Below, piece after piece: positions 43,538 to 56,766 of a stretch of DNA of 62,655 nucleotides (the first letter of the stretch is position 1; every line of letters starts with the position of its first letter). A program made the position numbers and the translations under genes. The notes under the pieces were generated by a model, which worked only from the letters and a program-made list of their open reading frames with translations, did no database searches and was not told where the DNA came from. The stretch comes from Acidimicrobiia bacterium (lineage in GTDB: Bacteria > Actinomycetota > Acidimicrobiia > Spongiisociales > UBA5794), in the NCBI GenBank assembly GCA_029939995.1, contig JAOZRW010000009.1, positions 698 to 63,352 of the forward strand, written 5' to 3'.

Positions 43538-45946
43538 ATGACCATACGGATCAAGCGGGTGGCAGTTCTCGGGGCCGGGGTGATGGGGCAAGGGATCGCA
43601 GCCCACCTCGCCAACGCCGGTATTCCTTCCTATCTGTTCGACATCGCACCGGGAGAGCTCACGGACGCCGAGGCGGCTGCCGGGCTCACCCTCGAAGACC
43701 GGAAGGTCAAGAACCGCATCGCTGAGGCCGGCATCGCTTCGATGAAGCGGGCGAAGCCGGCGCTGCTCTACCGGCCGGACTTCGCCGACATGGTCACTCC
43801 CTGCAACTACGAGGACGATCTCGACAAGCTCGGCGAGTGCGACTGGATCGTCGAAGTCGTCGTCGAGCGCATGGACATCAAGCAGCGGGTCTTCACGATG
43901 GTCGACGAGAACCGCAAACCCGGGAGCGTCGTTTCTTCGAACACGAGCGGGTTGTCGGCCGCGGAGATGGCTGAGGGGCGCAGCGAGGACTTCCGGCGCC
44001 ACTTCATGGTGACCCACTTCTTCAACCCCGTGCGCTACATGCGGCTCCTGGAGGTCGTGCCGATCGCCGACACCGACCCCGACGTGTTCGCGGCGATGGC
44101 CGACTTCGGCGAGCACGTGCTCGGCAAGGGAATCGTGTACTGCAAGGACACGCCGAACTTCATCGCCAACCGCATCGGGACGTTCGGCATGGCATCGGTT
44201 TTCCACTGGATGATGGAGTTCGGCATCGGAGTCGCCGAGACGGACGCCCTCTTCGGGACGGCGATGGGCCGCGCCAAGTCGGCCATCTTCCGGACCGCGG
44301 ACGTCGTCGGGCTCGACACGATGGCCCACGTTCTCAACACGATCGCCGAGGGATGCCCCGACGACCCCTGGCGTGAGCGGTTCGTCCCTCCGGAGGCGAT
44401 CCAGAAACTGGTTGCCGACGGCCGGCTCGGCAGCAAGACCGGTGCAGGCTTCTACAAGAAGGTCAGGGGAGAGAGCGGGAGCGTGATCCTCAGCCTCGAC
44501 CTGGAGACCCTCGAGTACTTCGACGCCGGCAAGGTGCGTCTCGACGTGGTCGGAGCGGCCCGCAAGAAGGAGACCGCCGCCGAGAAGGTCGCGGCGATCG
44601 TCTGGTTCGACGACGACTACGGCCGGTTCGCCTGGAAGGTGACGGCCGAAACCGCGATCTACTCGCTCGAACGGCTCGGCGAGATCGCCGACGACATCGT
44701 CAACATCGATCGGGGGATGCGCTGGGGCTTCGGCTACGAACTCGGACCGTTCGAGACATGGGACGCCATCGGCGTCGCACGCTCGGTCGAGCGCATGCGG
44801 AGCGAAGGCATGACGGTGCCCGACGCCGTCGACGTGCTGCTCGAAAAGGGTGAGGGCACCTGGTACGTGAAGCGCGACGGCGTCGAGTACTACTGGGATG
44901 TGGCCTCCGAGACGTATCTGCCGGTCCCGGTCCCCGAGGACGCGATCTTCCTCACGGCGCTCGCCGATGCGGGGAAGGTCCTCGCCGAGAACGTGGGTGC
45001 GACCCTGTACGACATGGGTGACGGTGTCGGATGTGTTGCGTTCCACACGAAGATGAACGCCATCGACGCGAGCATCGTCGAGATGATCAACACCGGCTGC
45101 GACATGGTCGAGAGCGGCGAGCTCGTAGGTCTCGTCGTCGGTAACGAAGAGACGAACTTCTCGGTCGGCGCCAACATCGGTCTCGTCGGGATGCTCGCCA
45201 TGTCGAAGGAATGGGACCAGATCGACGCCATGTCGAAGGAGCTCCAGGACGCTCTGATGCGCATGAAGTACTGCGACGGCCCGGTCGTGACCGCGCCGCG
45301 GGGCATGGCGCTCGGCGGCGGCTGCGAGATCGTGATGCACGGTGATGCGGTGAGGGCTGCGGCCGAGTCCTACGTGGGGCTCGTCGAAGTCGGTGTCGGC
45401 CTCATCCCGGCCGGCGGTGGAACGAAGGAGATGGCCTTCCGCTTCTACGGTTCGATCCCGGACGGTGTGAACGCCGACCTGTTCCCGTTCGTGCAGCAAG
45501 CATTCCTGAAGATCGGACAGGCGACCGTGTCTACGAGCGCGGAAGAAGCCAAGACGCACGGCTACCTCCGCCGCACCGACAAGGTCACCATCAACCCGGA
45601 CGCCGTCCTCGCAGATGCGAAGGCCGACGTCCTCGCGATGGTGCAGACCGGATACAAGCCGCCGCGACCCAGGAAGGTCCCCGTTCCCGGACGGGACGGG
45701 ATCGCGATGCTCGAAGCCGTCGTGCACGGGATGCACCAGGGCGGCTACGTCACCGAGTACGACGAGCACGTTGCGGGCGTTCTCGCGACGGTCCTGTGCG
45801 GTGGAGACGTGCCGGCCGGGACGCTGCTCAGCGAGCAGGACTTCCTCGATCTCGAACGGGAGGCGTTCGTAGGCCTGTGCAAAGAGCAGAAGACGATGGA
45901 CCGGATCATGCACATGCTCGAGACCGGCAAAGCGCTGCGGAACTGA
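43538..45946 (+). CDS. Bifunctional 3-hydroxyacyl-CoA dehydrogenase / enoyl-CoA hydratase
   Basis: The 802-aa protein has HAD first and ECH last, the FadN-like order rather than the E. coli FadB order. The NAD site is GAGVMGQG (12-19), followed by THFFNPVRYMRLLEVVP and DTPNFIANRIG. The C-terminal hydratase (about 480-720) has ALGGGCEIVMHGD and GLIPAGGGTKE. It performs two beta-oxidation steps, with the next gene as thiolase. GAGGAGAGAGAG precedes ATG 43538. TAGCAT at 43484 may be the -10. Confidence 0.92.
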   Translation: MTIRIKRVAVLGAGVMGQGIAAHLANAGIPSYLFDIAPGELTDAEAAAGLTLEDRKVKNRIAEAGIASMKRAKPALLYRPDFADMVTPCNYEDDLDKLGECDWIVEVVVERMDIKQRVFTMVDENRKPGSVVSSNTSGLSAAEMAEGRSEDFRRHFMVTHFFNPVRYMRLLEVVPIADTDPDVFAAMADFGEHVLGKGIVYCKDTPNFIANRIGTFGMASVFHWMMEFGIGVAETDALFGTAMGRAKSAIFRTADVVGLDTMAHVLNTIAEGCPDDPWRERFVPPEAIQKLVADGRLGSKTGAGFYKKVRGESGSVILSLDLETLEYFDAGKVRLDVVGAARKKETAAEKVAAIVWFDDDYGRFAWKVTAETAIYSLERLGEIADDIVNIDRGMRWGFGYELGPFETWDAIGVARSVERMRSEGMTVPDAVDVLLEKGEGTWYVKRDGVEYYWDVASETYLPVPVPEDAIFLTALADAGKVLAENVGATLYDMGDGVGCVAFHTKMNAIDASIVEMINTGCDMVESGELVGLVVGNEETNFSVGANIGLVGMLAMSKEWDQIDAMSKELQDALMRMKYCDGPVVTAPRGMALGGGCEIVMHGDAVRAAAESYVGLVEVGVGLIPAGGGTKEMAFRFYGSIPDGVNADLFPFVQQAFLKIGQATVSTSAEEAKTHGYLRRTDKVTINPDAVLADAKADVLAMVQTGYKPPRPRKVPVPGRDGIAMLEAVVHGMHQGGYVTEYDEHVAGVLATVLCGGDVPAGTLLSEQDFLDLEREAFVGLCKEQKTMDRIMHMLETGKALRN

Positions 45947-45966
45947 TGGGGAGAAGGAGCACACAC

Positions 45967-47121
45967 ATGAGTACAGGAGTCGTCGTCACCCACGCCCACC
46001 GCACCGCGGTCGGCAAGTCCGGCAAGGGCACGTTGCGCGAGACCAGGCCCGACGAACTGCTCGGCCGACTCATCGAGGAGTTCATGAAGCGAGTCCCGGA
46101 GGTGGATCCGGTCGAAGTCGACGATGTCATCATCGGTTGCGCCTTCCCCGAAGGCGTCCAGGGCATGAACGTGGCTCGAGTCGCAGCGCTGAGGGCCGGA
46201 TTCCCGGTCTCGGTGCCGGGTATGACGGTCAATCGCTTCTGCAGCAGCGGCCTTCAGACGCTCGCCACCGGGGCGGCACAGATCGCCGCCGGGTGGTCCG
46301 ACGTGGTTCTCACCGGTGGTGTCGAGTCGATGTCGATGGTGCCGATGGGCGGACAGAAGTTCGCTCCGAACCCGACGCTCTTCGAGACGTTCCCGGCCGC
46401 CTACGACGGGATGGGGATCACGAGCGAGACGGTCGCGGAGCGTTACGACGTGAGTCGCGAGGATCAGGACGCGTTCGCGCTGCAGTCGAACGATCGTGCG
46501 CTCGCGGCGATCGCGGAAGGCAGGTTCGCCGACGAGATCATCCCGATCGAGGTGAGCGTTGCCGGCAAGACCGTGGTGTTCGACACCGACGACGGGCCGC
46601 GCAAGAGCACCCTCGAGGGACTCGCGAGGCTTCGGCCGGCGTTCAAGGTGAACGGTCGCTCCACAGCGGGGAACTCGTCGCAGACATCCGACGGGGCAGC
46701 CCTCGAGCTGATCATGAGCCGGGAGGCCGCCGACCGGTACGGGTTCGAGCCCCTGGGGGAGCTCGTCACGTTCCAGGTCGGTGGCGTGCACCCCGACGAG
46801 ATGGGGATCGGGCCGACCGTGGCCATCCCGAAGGCGCTCGAGGCCGCAGGCATGTCGCTCGACGACATCGGCCTCATCGAGCTGAACGAGGCGTTCGCCA
46901 GCCAGGCGCTCTACTCGATGCGCACGCTCGGTCTGGATCCGGCGATCGTCAACGTCAACGGCGGGGCGATCGCTCTGGGGCATCCGCTCGGCTGCACCGG
47001 GGCGAAGCTCACGGCGACGCTGCTCCACGAGATGAAGCGCCGCAACGTCGAGTACGGCATCGTGAGCATGTGCATCGGTGGCGGCATGGGAGCCGCCGCC
47101 ATCTTCAAACGCGATATCTGA
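45967..47121 (+). CDS. Acetyl-CoA acyltransferase (thiolase)
   Basis: The 384-aa thiolase has nucleophile Cys92 in [14 protein letters not shown], the catalytic GHPLGCTGA and the closing CIGGGMG. It cleaves 3-ketoacyl-CoA to acetyl-CoA and a shortened acyl-CoA. AAGGAG lies before ATG 45967, 20 bp after the HAD-ECH gene, so both form one beta-oxidation operon. The ORF-track extension into the upstream gene is spurious. Confidence 0.93.
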   Translation: MSTGVVVTHAHRTAVGKSGKGTLRETRPDELLGRLIEEFMKRVPEVDPVEVDDVIIGCAFPEGVQGMNVARVAALRAGFPVSVPGMTVNRFCSSGLQTLATGAAQIAAGWSDVVLTGGVESMSMVPMGGQKFAPNPTLFETFPAAYDGMGITSETVAERYDVSREDQDAFALQSNDRALAAIAEGRFADEIIPIEVSVAGKTVVFDTDDGPRKSTLEGLARLRPAFKVNGRSTAGNSSQTSDGAALELIMSREAADRYGFEPLGELVTFQVGGVHPDEMGIGPTVAIPKALEAAGMSLDDIGLIELNEAFASQALYSMRTLGLDPAIVNVNGGAIALGHPLGCTGAKLTATLLHEMKRRNVEYGIVSMCIGGGMGAAAIFKRDI

Positions 47122-47228
47122 CGCGAGCGGGCGCGCATCTACGGGAACCATCTAGAGTTCTCACGACACTCGCGTGCGCTCAATCGAGCGTCGACGGGTG
47201 CCGGAGACCAACATCGAAGGGAGAGCCG

Positions 47229-48350
47229 ATGGCTCGAAACAAATGGAGACTGCTGATACTGCTCGCAGTTGTGGCGATGCTCGCTGCAGCGTGCAGCAGC
47301 AGTAGTGACGAAGAGACGACGACGACCGCGGCGAGCGGCGATACGTCGGCTACGACGGAGGCACCGGCCGGTGAGCCGTTCAAGGTCGCTTTCGTCTACG
47401 TCGGACCGACCGAGGACAAGGGATGGTCGTGGGCTCACAACGAGGGCTCCAAGTACCTCGAGGCCAACATGCCCGGCGTCGTGATCACGAGACTCGAGAG
47501 CATCCCCGAGGGCCCGGACTCGCAGCGCGTGTTCGAGGATCTCGCGGCAGACGGCAATCAATTGATCTTCGGTACCTCGTTCGGGTACATGGATCCGATG
47601 CTTGCCGCCGCCGAGAACTACCCGGATACCGTGTTCATGCACGCGACCGGATACAAGAACTCGGCCAACATGAGCAACTACTTCGGCGCTGCCGAAGAGG
47701 GACGCTACCTCTCCGGCATGGCCGCCGGGGCACGAACCGAGTCGAACCTGATCGGGTACGTCGCGGCGTTCCCGATCCCCGAGGTGCTGCGCGGCATCAA
47801 CGCGTTCACGCTCGGCGTTCGTGAAGTGAATCCCGATGCCGAGGTGCAGGTCGTCTGGACCTCGACGTGGTTCGATCCGCCCAAGGAGGGCGACGCCGCA
47901 CAGGCGCTGCTCGACAACGGTGCGGACGTCATCGCCATGCACCAGGACTCGTCCGCTCCCGGCCAGGCGGCCGAGGCGGCCGGTGCCGGCTGGGTCGGCT
48001 ACAACACCGACATGTCCGAGTTCGCTCCCAACAGCTGGCTCACAGCAGCCATCTGGGATTGGGGCCCCTACTACCTCGCGACGGCCGAGGCTGTCAAGGC
48101 GGGGACGTGGACCAACGAGCCCTTCTACGGGCACATGTCGGACGGAACGGTCGATCTCGCCCCGTTCGGGCCTTCGGTCAGCGATGACACGAAGGCGTTG
48201 ATCGAGACGCGGAAGCAGGAGATCATCGACGGAACCTTCCAGGTTCTGCCCGATCCGATCGTGAACCAGGACGGTGTCGAGCAGCCACTCGGCGACATCT
48301 TCAGCATGGACTACTTCGTTGAAGGCGTCATCGGCAACGCCAGCGGCTGA
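47229..48350 (+). CDS. BMP-family lipoprotein, substrate-binding component of a nucleoside ABC importer
   Basis: The 373-aa product has a lipoprotein signal with lipobox MLAAAC (Cys22), a Thr/Ser/Ala linker (about 27-48) and a basic membrane protein (BMP/PnrA-like) domain: VAFVYVGPTEDKGWSWAHNEG, FGTSFGYMDP, AEEGRYLSGMAAG, ADVIAMHQD. BMP proteins bind purine nucleosides or related ligands. GAAGGGAGAG precedes ATG 47229. It is cut off from the downstream ATPase and permeases by a strong terminator, a common way to give excess binding protein. Confidence 0.9.
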   Translation: MARNKWRLLILLAVVAMLAAACSSSSDEETTTTAASGDTSATTEAPAGEPFKVAFVYVGPTEDKGWSWAHNEGSKYLEANMPGVVITRLESIPEGPDSQRVFEDLAADGNQLIFGTSFGYMDPMLAAAENYPDTVFMHATGYKNSANMSNYFGAAEEGRYLSGMAAGARTESNLIGYVAAFPIPEVLRGINAFTLGVREVNPDAEVQVVWTSTWFDPPKEGDAAQALLDNGADVIAMHQDSSAPGQAAEAAGAGWVGYNTDMSEFAPNSWLTAAIWDWGPYYLATAEAVKAGTWTNEPFYGHMSDGTVDLAPFGPSVSDDTKALIETRKQEIIDGTFQVLPDPIVNQDGVEQPLGDIFSMDYFVEGVIGNASG

Positions 48351-48373
48351 TCGATCGACGCGAAGAATGACGT

Positions 48374-48403
48374 CAGGGAACCCCGCTTCGGCGGGGTTCC
48401 CTG
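48374..48403 (+). terminator. Strong TTCG-loop terminator after the BMP lipoprotein gene
   Basis: CAGGGAACCCCGC and GCGGGGTTCCCTG form a perfect 13-bp stem around TTCG. It lies 23 bp past the stop. It should end or attenuate the abundant binding-protein transcript before the ATPase gene. Confidence 0.85.
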
Positions 48404-48430
48404 CGTTCTGACGGCTCGGGAATTTCCCGC

Positions 48431-48436
48431 TAGTGT
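48431..48436 (+). promoter_or_regulatory. Leaderless -10 (TAGTGT) for the ABC ATPase operon
   Basis: TAGTGT is 6 nt before the ATG at 48443, with no Shine-Dalgarno. It lets the transporter core be transcribed separately from the BMP gene. Confidence 0.5.
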
Positions 48437-48442
48437 GTCGTC

Positions 48443-49984
48443 ATGCCCGACACAGATCAAAGGAACGACACGCCGGCGATCGAGCTTCGGAACATCGACA
48501 AGTCCTTCTACGGCGTGTTCGCCAATGCCGATGTGAATTTCAGTCTCGCCAAGGGCGAGGTGCATACGCTCCTCGGTGAGAACGGTGCGGGCAAGTCGAC
48601 GCTGTGCTCGGTGATGGCCGGCCTGTATCGACCCGACTCGGGGGAGATGCTGTTCGACGGGAAGCCGACGGTGTTCAAGTCTCCGAAGGATGCCCTCGCC
48701 GCCGGTGTCGGCATGGTCTATCAGCACTTTCGTCTCGTTGCGAACCTGACGGTTGCCGAGAACCTCGCGCTCGGGAACCCGGAGGTCGGACTGCGGCTCT
48801 CCCAGAGCGAACTCGAGGCGGAGGCGAAGGAGCTCGGTGAACGGTACGACTTCCCCGTCGACCCCTCCGCCCGCATCTGGCAACTCTCGGTCGGCCAGCA
48901 GCAGCGTGTCGAGATCCTCAAGCTGCTCTATCGCGACGCCAAGATCCTCATCCTCGACGAGCCGACGGCGGTGCTCACGCCGCAAGAGGGCGAATCCCTG
49001 TTCCGGGCGATGCGCATGCTCGCCGACGAAGGCCGTTCCCTGATCTTCGTGTCGCACAAACTTCACGAGGTCAAAGCGGTGTCGGACCGGGTGACGGTAC
49101 TCCGGGAAGGCCGCGTCGTCGGCGCGGTGGACACGGTCGACGCCGAGCCGCGGGACCTCGCGAGGATGATGGTCGGCAAAGACCTCGTCCTCCCGACGCG
49201 CAAGCCCAACGAGTCCGTCGGAGACGAAGTGCTCGTGATCAAGGACCTCGTGGTCGAAGACGACCGCGGGCTCGACGCCGTGGACGGACTGTCGATCACC
49301 GTGAACGCAGGCGAGGTGGTCGGCATCGCCGGCGTGTCGGGCAACGGCCAGAGGGAACTCGCCCAGGGCATCGTCGGCCTCATGAAAGTGAAATCCGGTT
49401 CCGTGTATCTCGACGGGACCGACGTGACGAAGATGAGCGTTCTGGCCAAGATCAAGCGCGGCATCGCGTACGTTCCGCAGAGCCGTCTCGGCATGGGTCT
49501 CGCCCCGGGTCTGACGACCGAGGACAATCTGGCGCTCAAGCAGTACCGCGAACCCCCGTACTCCAAGGGACCTCTCCTCTCCGCGGCGGCGTTCAAGCAG
49601 AAGGGTGCCGAACTCATCGAGCAGTTCGACGTGCGGGGCGTCCGCCCCGGGCTCCCCATCCGCCTGCTCTCGGGGGGGAACCTCCAGAAGGCGCTCATCG
49701 CCCGGGAAGTGGTTCAGGACCACTCTCTGCTCATCGCCCGATCTCCGACCCGCGGTCTGGACGTCGGGGCGACGGCCACCGTCCGCGATCACATCCTCGC
49801 CGAGCGCGACCGGGGCATCGCCGTGCTGCTGATCTCGGAAGATCTCGACGAGCTGCTGGCGCTCTCCGACCGGCTCGTCGTGATCTACGAGGGCAGGATC
49901 GTCGGTGAGATGCTGGCATCGGAGGCGACGGCCGAGCGTCTCGGACTGCTCATGTCCGGACACCAGGAGGATCAGCCAGCATGA
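48443..49984 (+). CDS. Nucleoside ABC importer ATPase (two fused nucleotide-binding domains)
   Basis: The 513-aa protein contains two ABC modules. The first is canonical: GENGAGKST (45-53), LSVGQQQRVEILK, ILILDEPTAVLTP. The second is degenerate at Walker A (GVSGNGQREL) with LSGGNLQK and SPTRGLDVGA, the pattern of sugar and nucleoside importer ATPases. It powers uptake through the two permeases encoded next. The stop overlaps the first permease as ATGA. Start ATG 48443 has a leaderless promoter just after the terminator. Confidence 0.92.
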   Translation: MPDTDQRNDTPAIELRNIDKSFYGVFANADVNFSLAKGEVHTLLGENGAGKSTLCSVMAGLYRPDSGEMLFDGKPTVFKSPKDALAAGVGMVYQHFRLVANLTVAENLALGNPEVGLRLSQSELEAEAKELGERYDFPVDPSARIWQLSVGQQQRVEILKLLYRDAKILILDEPTAVLTPQEGESLFRAMRMLADEGRSLIFVSHKLHEVKAVSDRVTVLREGRVVGAVDTVDAEPRDLARMMVGKDLVLPTRKPNESVGDEVLVIKDLVVEDDRGLDAVDGLSITVNAGEVVGIAGVSGNGQRELAQGIVGLMKVKSGSVYLDGTDVTKMSVLAKIKRGIAYVPQSRLGMGLAPGLTTEDNLALKQYREPPYSKGPLLSAAAFKQKGAELIEQFDVRGVRPGLPIRLLSGGNLQKALIAREVVQDHSLLIARSPTRGLDVGATATVRDHILAERDRGIAVLLISEDLDELLALSDRLVVIYEGRIVGEMLASEATAERLGLLMSGHQEDQPA

Positions 49985-51102
49985 GCCGCCGCATCATCAT
50001 CGTCGAACCCCGCGGTCTCGCTCCCTGGTGGCTCAAGCTGCTGATCCCGATCGCATCCGTCGTCGCCGCCCTCGCGCTCGGAGCCCTGTTCCTGATGTTG
50101 ACGGGGAACGACTGGATCGAGGTCTACGCGAAGATGACCGACGCGGCCTTCGGGTCGGGACGGGGATTCGCGGAAACGCTCGTTTCGGCGACGCCGCTCA
50201 TTCTCACCGGTGTCGCGGCAGCGATCGCCTTCAAGATGCTGGTCTGGAACATCGGCGGTGAGGGGCAGCTGATGGTCGGAGCGATCGCCGCTGCAGGGGT
50301 GGGGATCTGGCTCGGCGGCGGCACGCCGCCGATCATCGCCATCACGGCCGTCGTGCTCGCCGGTGCGATCGGCGGGGCGTTCTGGGCATCCCTCTCCGCC
50401 GTGCCGAAGGTCTACCTCGGAACCAACGAGATCATCACGACGCTGATGCTCAACTTCATCGCGCTCAACCTGATGCAGTACCTGGTTCTCGGGAGCTTCA
50501 GCCCGTGGCGGGATCCGGAGGCGACCCAGTTCCCGCAGGGGCGGCCGATCATCGACTCGGCACGCATCCCCGAGTTCTTCCACCGACTGGATTGGGGTCT
50601 CTTCATAGCGGTCTTCGTCGCCATCCTCGCCTGGTTCGTGATCAGCAAGACGAGAACCGGCTTCGAGTACCGCATCGTCGGCGACTCCTTCAACACCGCG
50701 CGGTACGCGGGGATCCGGGTCCCGAAGAAGGTGCTCGGAACATTCCTCCTGTCCGGGGCGTCCGCAGGACTCGCCGGCTCGATCCTGGTCGCAGGGATCC
50801 TCGGCAAGATGGATCCGAGATCGCTCGATCTCGGACTCGGATTCACCGGCATCATCGTGGCGGCACTCGCACGGCTCAACCCGATCGCCATCATCCCCGT
50901 AGCGATCCTGATGGGGGCGCTCAACAACGCCGGTCCGGCGCTCCAGTCGATCGGGGTCCCGACGGCCACCGTCAAGATCCTGCAGGGTGCGATCCTGATT
51001 TTCGCCGTGGCCGGCGAGTTCCTGATCGGGAACCGATTCCGACGGCCGCGTGAATCCGTCGACGAAACGCCGGAACCGGCCAAGGAGGCGAGCGCAGCAT
51101 GA
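49981..51102 (+). CDS. Nucleoside ABC importer permease 1
   Basis: The 373-aa protein has about eight to ten hydrophobic helices and the BPD_transp_2 core (LILTGVAAAIAFKMLVWNIGGEGQLMVGA, GTNEIITTLMLNFIA). It resembles the larger permease of BMP-type nucleoside importers. The C-terminal tail is charged and low in complexity. ATG overlaps the ATPase stop and its stop overlaps permease 2, both as ATGA. Confidence 0.9.
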   Translation: MSRRIIIVEPRGLAPWWLKLLIPIASVVAALALGALFLMLTGNDWIEVYAKMTDAAFGSGRGFAETLVSATPLILTGVAAAIAFKMLVWNIGGEGQLMVGAIAAAGVGIWLGGGTPPIIAITAVVLAGAIGGAFWASLSAVPKVYLGTNEIITTLMLNFIALNLMQYLVLGSFSPWRDPEATQFPQGRPIIDSARIPEFFHRLDWGLFIAVFVAILAWFVISKTRTGFEYRIVGDSFNTARYAGIRVPKKVLGTFLLSGASAGLAGSILVAGILGKMDPRSLDLGLGFTGIIVAALARLNPIAIIPVAILMGALNNAGPALQSIGVPTATVKILQGAILIFAVAGEFLIGNRFRRPRESVDETPEPAKEASAA

Positions 51103-52043
51103 ACGACTCTGTTCTGATGCTCACGGTCATGGCGGCCATCGGCCTCGGCACGCCGATCGTCTTCGCCACGGTGGGTGAGATCCTCGCCGAGCGTTCGGGC
51201 ATCCTCAACCTGGGTGTGCAGGGCATGATGCTCTTCGGAGCCGTCATGGGATTCTGGGCGACGTTCCAGACGGGGAGCCTCTGGCTCGGTGTGCTCCTCG
51301 CGGTGATCGCCGGTGCCGCCATCTCGGTGATCCATGCCTTCAACTCGGTGACGTTGCGCGTCAGCCAGATCGTCTCGGGATTGGCCCTGACGATCTTCGG
51401 AACAGGCGTGGCGATCTTCATCGGACGAGCAGGTTCCAGTCCGCTGGTCGGTCGCCCGTCGCGCGAGATCTTCGAACCGATCTTCCCCCAGTCGTTCGCC
51501 GACATCCCGCTGGTCGGGCCGTTGATCTTCGGGCACGACGCTCTGGTCTACCTCTCCTGGGTCATCGTCGCCATCGCGAGTTACTACCTGTTCCACACTC
51601 GCCCCGGTCTGACCGTGCGAGCCGTGGGAGAGGACCCGGCGAGCGCCGAGGCTGCTGGGATCAACGTGTCGCGGGTGCGGTACATCCACGTGATGCTCGG
51701 CGGAGCGCTCGCGGGGCTCGGCGGAGCGTACTTCTCCCTCGCCCTGGTTCCGTCGTGGCAGGACAATCCGATCGGATCGGCGGGGTGGATCGCGATCGCC
51801 CTCGTGATCCTCGCATCGTGGAGACCCTGGCGGGCCCTGTGGGTCGCGTATCTGTTCGGTGCGGCCGGGCGTGTGAATTTCACGTTCCAGACGCTCGAGA
51901 TCAACATCCCCTCGAACCTCCTCGCGATGCTTCCGTTCCTCCTCGCGATCATCGCCATGCTCATCCTCGCAAGTGGGAAGCGTGCGCGGCTCCTCGGATC
52001 ACCGGAGGCTCTGGGAGTCCCGTATTACAGGGAAGAGCGCTGA
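51099..52043 (+). CDS. Nucleoside ABC importer permease 2
   Basis: The 314-aa membrane protein has the second BPD_transp_2 permease motifs (GTPIVFATVGEILAERSGILNLGVQGMM, AVGEDPASAEAAGIN, GGALAGLGGAYFS). With permease 1 it forms the heterodimeric channel. Its ATG overlaps permease 1 as ATGA. surE follows after 7 bp, so the operon continues. Confidence 0.9.
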   Translation: MNDSVLMLTVMAAIGLGTPIVFATVGEILAERSGILNLGVQGMMLFGAVMGFWATFQTGSLWLGVLLAVIAGAAISVIHAFNSVTLRVSQIVSGLALTIFGTGVAIFIGRAGSSPLVGRPSREIFEPIFPQSFADIPLVGPLIFGHDALVYLSWVIVAIASYYLFHTRPGLTVRAVGEDPASAEAAGINVSRVRYIHVMLGGALAGLGGAYFSLALVPSWQDNPIGSAGWIAIALVILASWRPWRALWVAYLFGAAGRVNFTFQTLEINIPSNLLAMLPFLLAIIAMLILASGKRARLLGSPEALGVPYYREER

Positions 52044-52050
52044 CCCGCTC

Positions 52051-52842
52051 GTGTCCTGGACGCTGCTGACCAACGACGACGGCATCGACAGCCCTGCGCT
52101 GGCCCCGTTCTCCGACGAGCTCTCGGCGCTCGGAAGCGTCCGTGCGGTCGTCCCCGACCGGGAACGGTCCTGGATCGGCAAGGCCATCACGCGGTTCGAC
52201 CCGATCACGGTCGAGAGCGTCGACCTGGACGGGGGATCCGCGTGGACCTGCACCGGGTTCCCGGCGGACGCCGTACAGGTGGGCATCCACGGGATCTTCG
52301 ACGAGCCCCCCGCACTCGTCGTCTCCGGGATCAACATCGGATACAACCACGGTACGGCCTTCTTGATGTCTTCCGGCACGATCGGCGCCGCGGTCGAGGG
52401 GTGGGTCTCCGGCGTTCCCTCGATCGCCATCTCGACGGGGACGGTCGGCGATTGGATGGCCTGGAAGGGCAGGGTGATGGACCCGTCCGCCGCAGCGGAC
52501 TGGCGACGGATCGCCGCCGTCGGCGCCGTCGTCATCGCGGACGTCGAAGCATCCGGGATCCTGGAGATCGCAGACGTCGTCTCGATCAACCTGCCGTTCG
52601 AAGCAACGGTCGAGACGCCGAGACGGATCACGACCGTCGCACGGGTCGGATACGACCGCCTGTTCGACCACACCGGGGGCGGCGTGTACACGCACGACTT
52701 CGGGGGGAGTTTCGTCGAATTCGGTGCGATCGGGGGAACCGACATCGGCGCGGCCCGCGACGGTGCCATCTCGATCACGCCGTTGCTCATGCCCGCCGCC
52801 GCACCGGTGCCCGACGACGTGCGAGCCCGGCTCGAGTACTGA
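52051..52842 (+). CDS. surE: 5'/3'-nucleotidase SurE
   Basis: The 263-aa protein has the SurE active site: TNDDGI (Asp9, Asp10), RSWIGKAIT in place of the usual RSG loop, VSGINIGYNHGT and SGTIGAAVEG. SurE removes phosphate from nucleoside 5'- and 3'-monophosphates. GTG 52051 is 7 bp after the permease gene. It may dephosphorylate nucleotides so nucleosides can be salvaged, or balance the pool after import. The ORF-track start is antisense-independent overlap with permease 2 and is not used. Confidence 0.88.
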   Translation: MSWTLLTNDDGIDSPALAPFSDELSALGSVRAVVPDRERSWIGKAITRFDPITVESVDLDGGSAWTCTGFPADAVQVGIHGIFDEPPALVVSGINIGYNHGTAFLMSSGTIGAAVEGWVSGVPSIAISTGTVGDWMAWKGRVMDPSAAADWRRIAAVGAVVIADVEASGILEIADVVSINLPFEATVETPRRITTVARVGYDRLFDHTGGGVYTHDFGGSFVEFGAIGGTDIGAARDGAISITPLLMPAAAPVPDDVRARLEY

Positions 52843-52885
52843 CGCCGTGTCTGCTGTACGAGCAGCGAATCGACGCCGCCGGCCA

Positions 52886-52891
52886 TAGTCT
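52886..52891 (+). promoter_or_regulatory. Leaderless -10 (TAGTCT) for hrpA
   Basis: TAGTCT is 8 nt before the GTG at 52900 and no Shine-Dalgarno is present. Confidence 0.5.
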
Positions 52892-52899
52892 GACGGTCC

Positions 52900-56634
<3,735 letters not shown>

Positions 56635-56766
56635 CCGCTCTCCCCGACCCGTGGGTTCCCAGCGCGCCTATGTCCGCCTACGAGCCCTGGGTTCGCAAGG
56701 GTGGGGGAATGCAGGGACCGGATTGTGCATTGAACCGGGACAGAACCACCGATCGGAGCCCGCACC

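Noticed and set aside
43445-45964. 839-aa minus-strand ORF
   Set aside because: Antisense to the HAD-ECH gene and composed of Asp/His/Val-rich shadow sequence.
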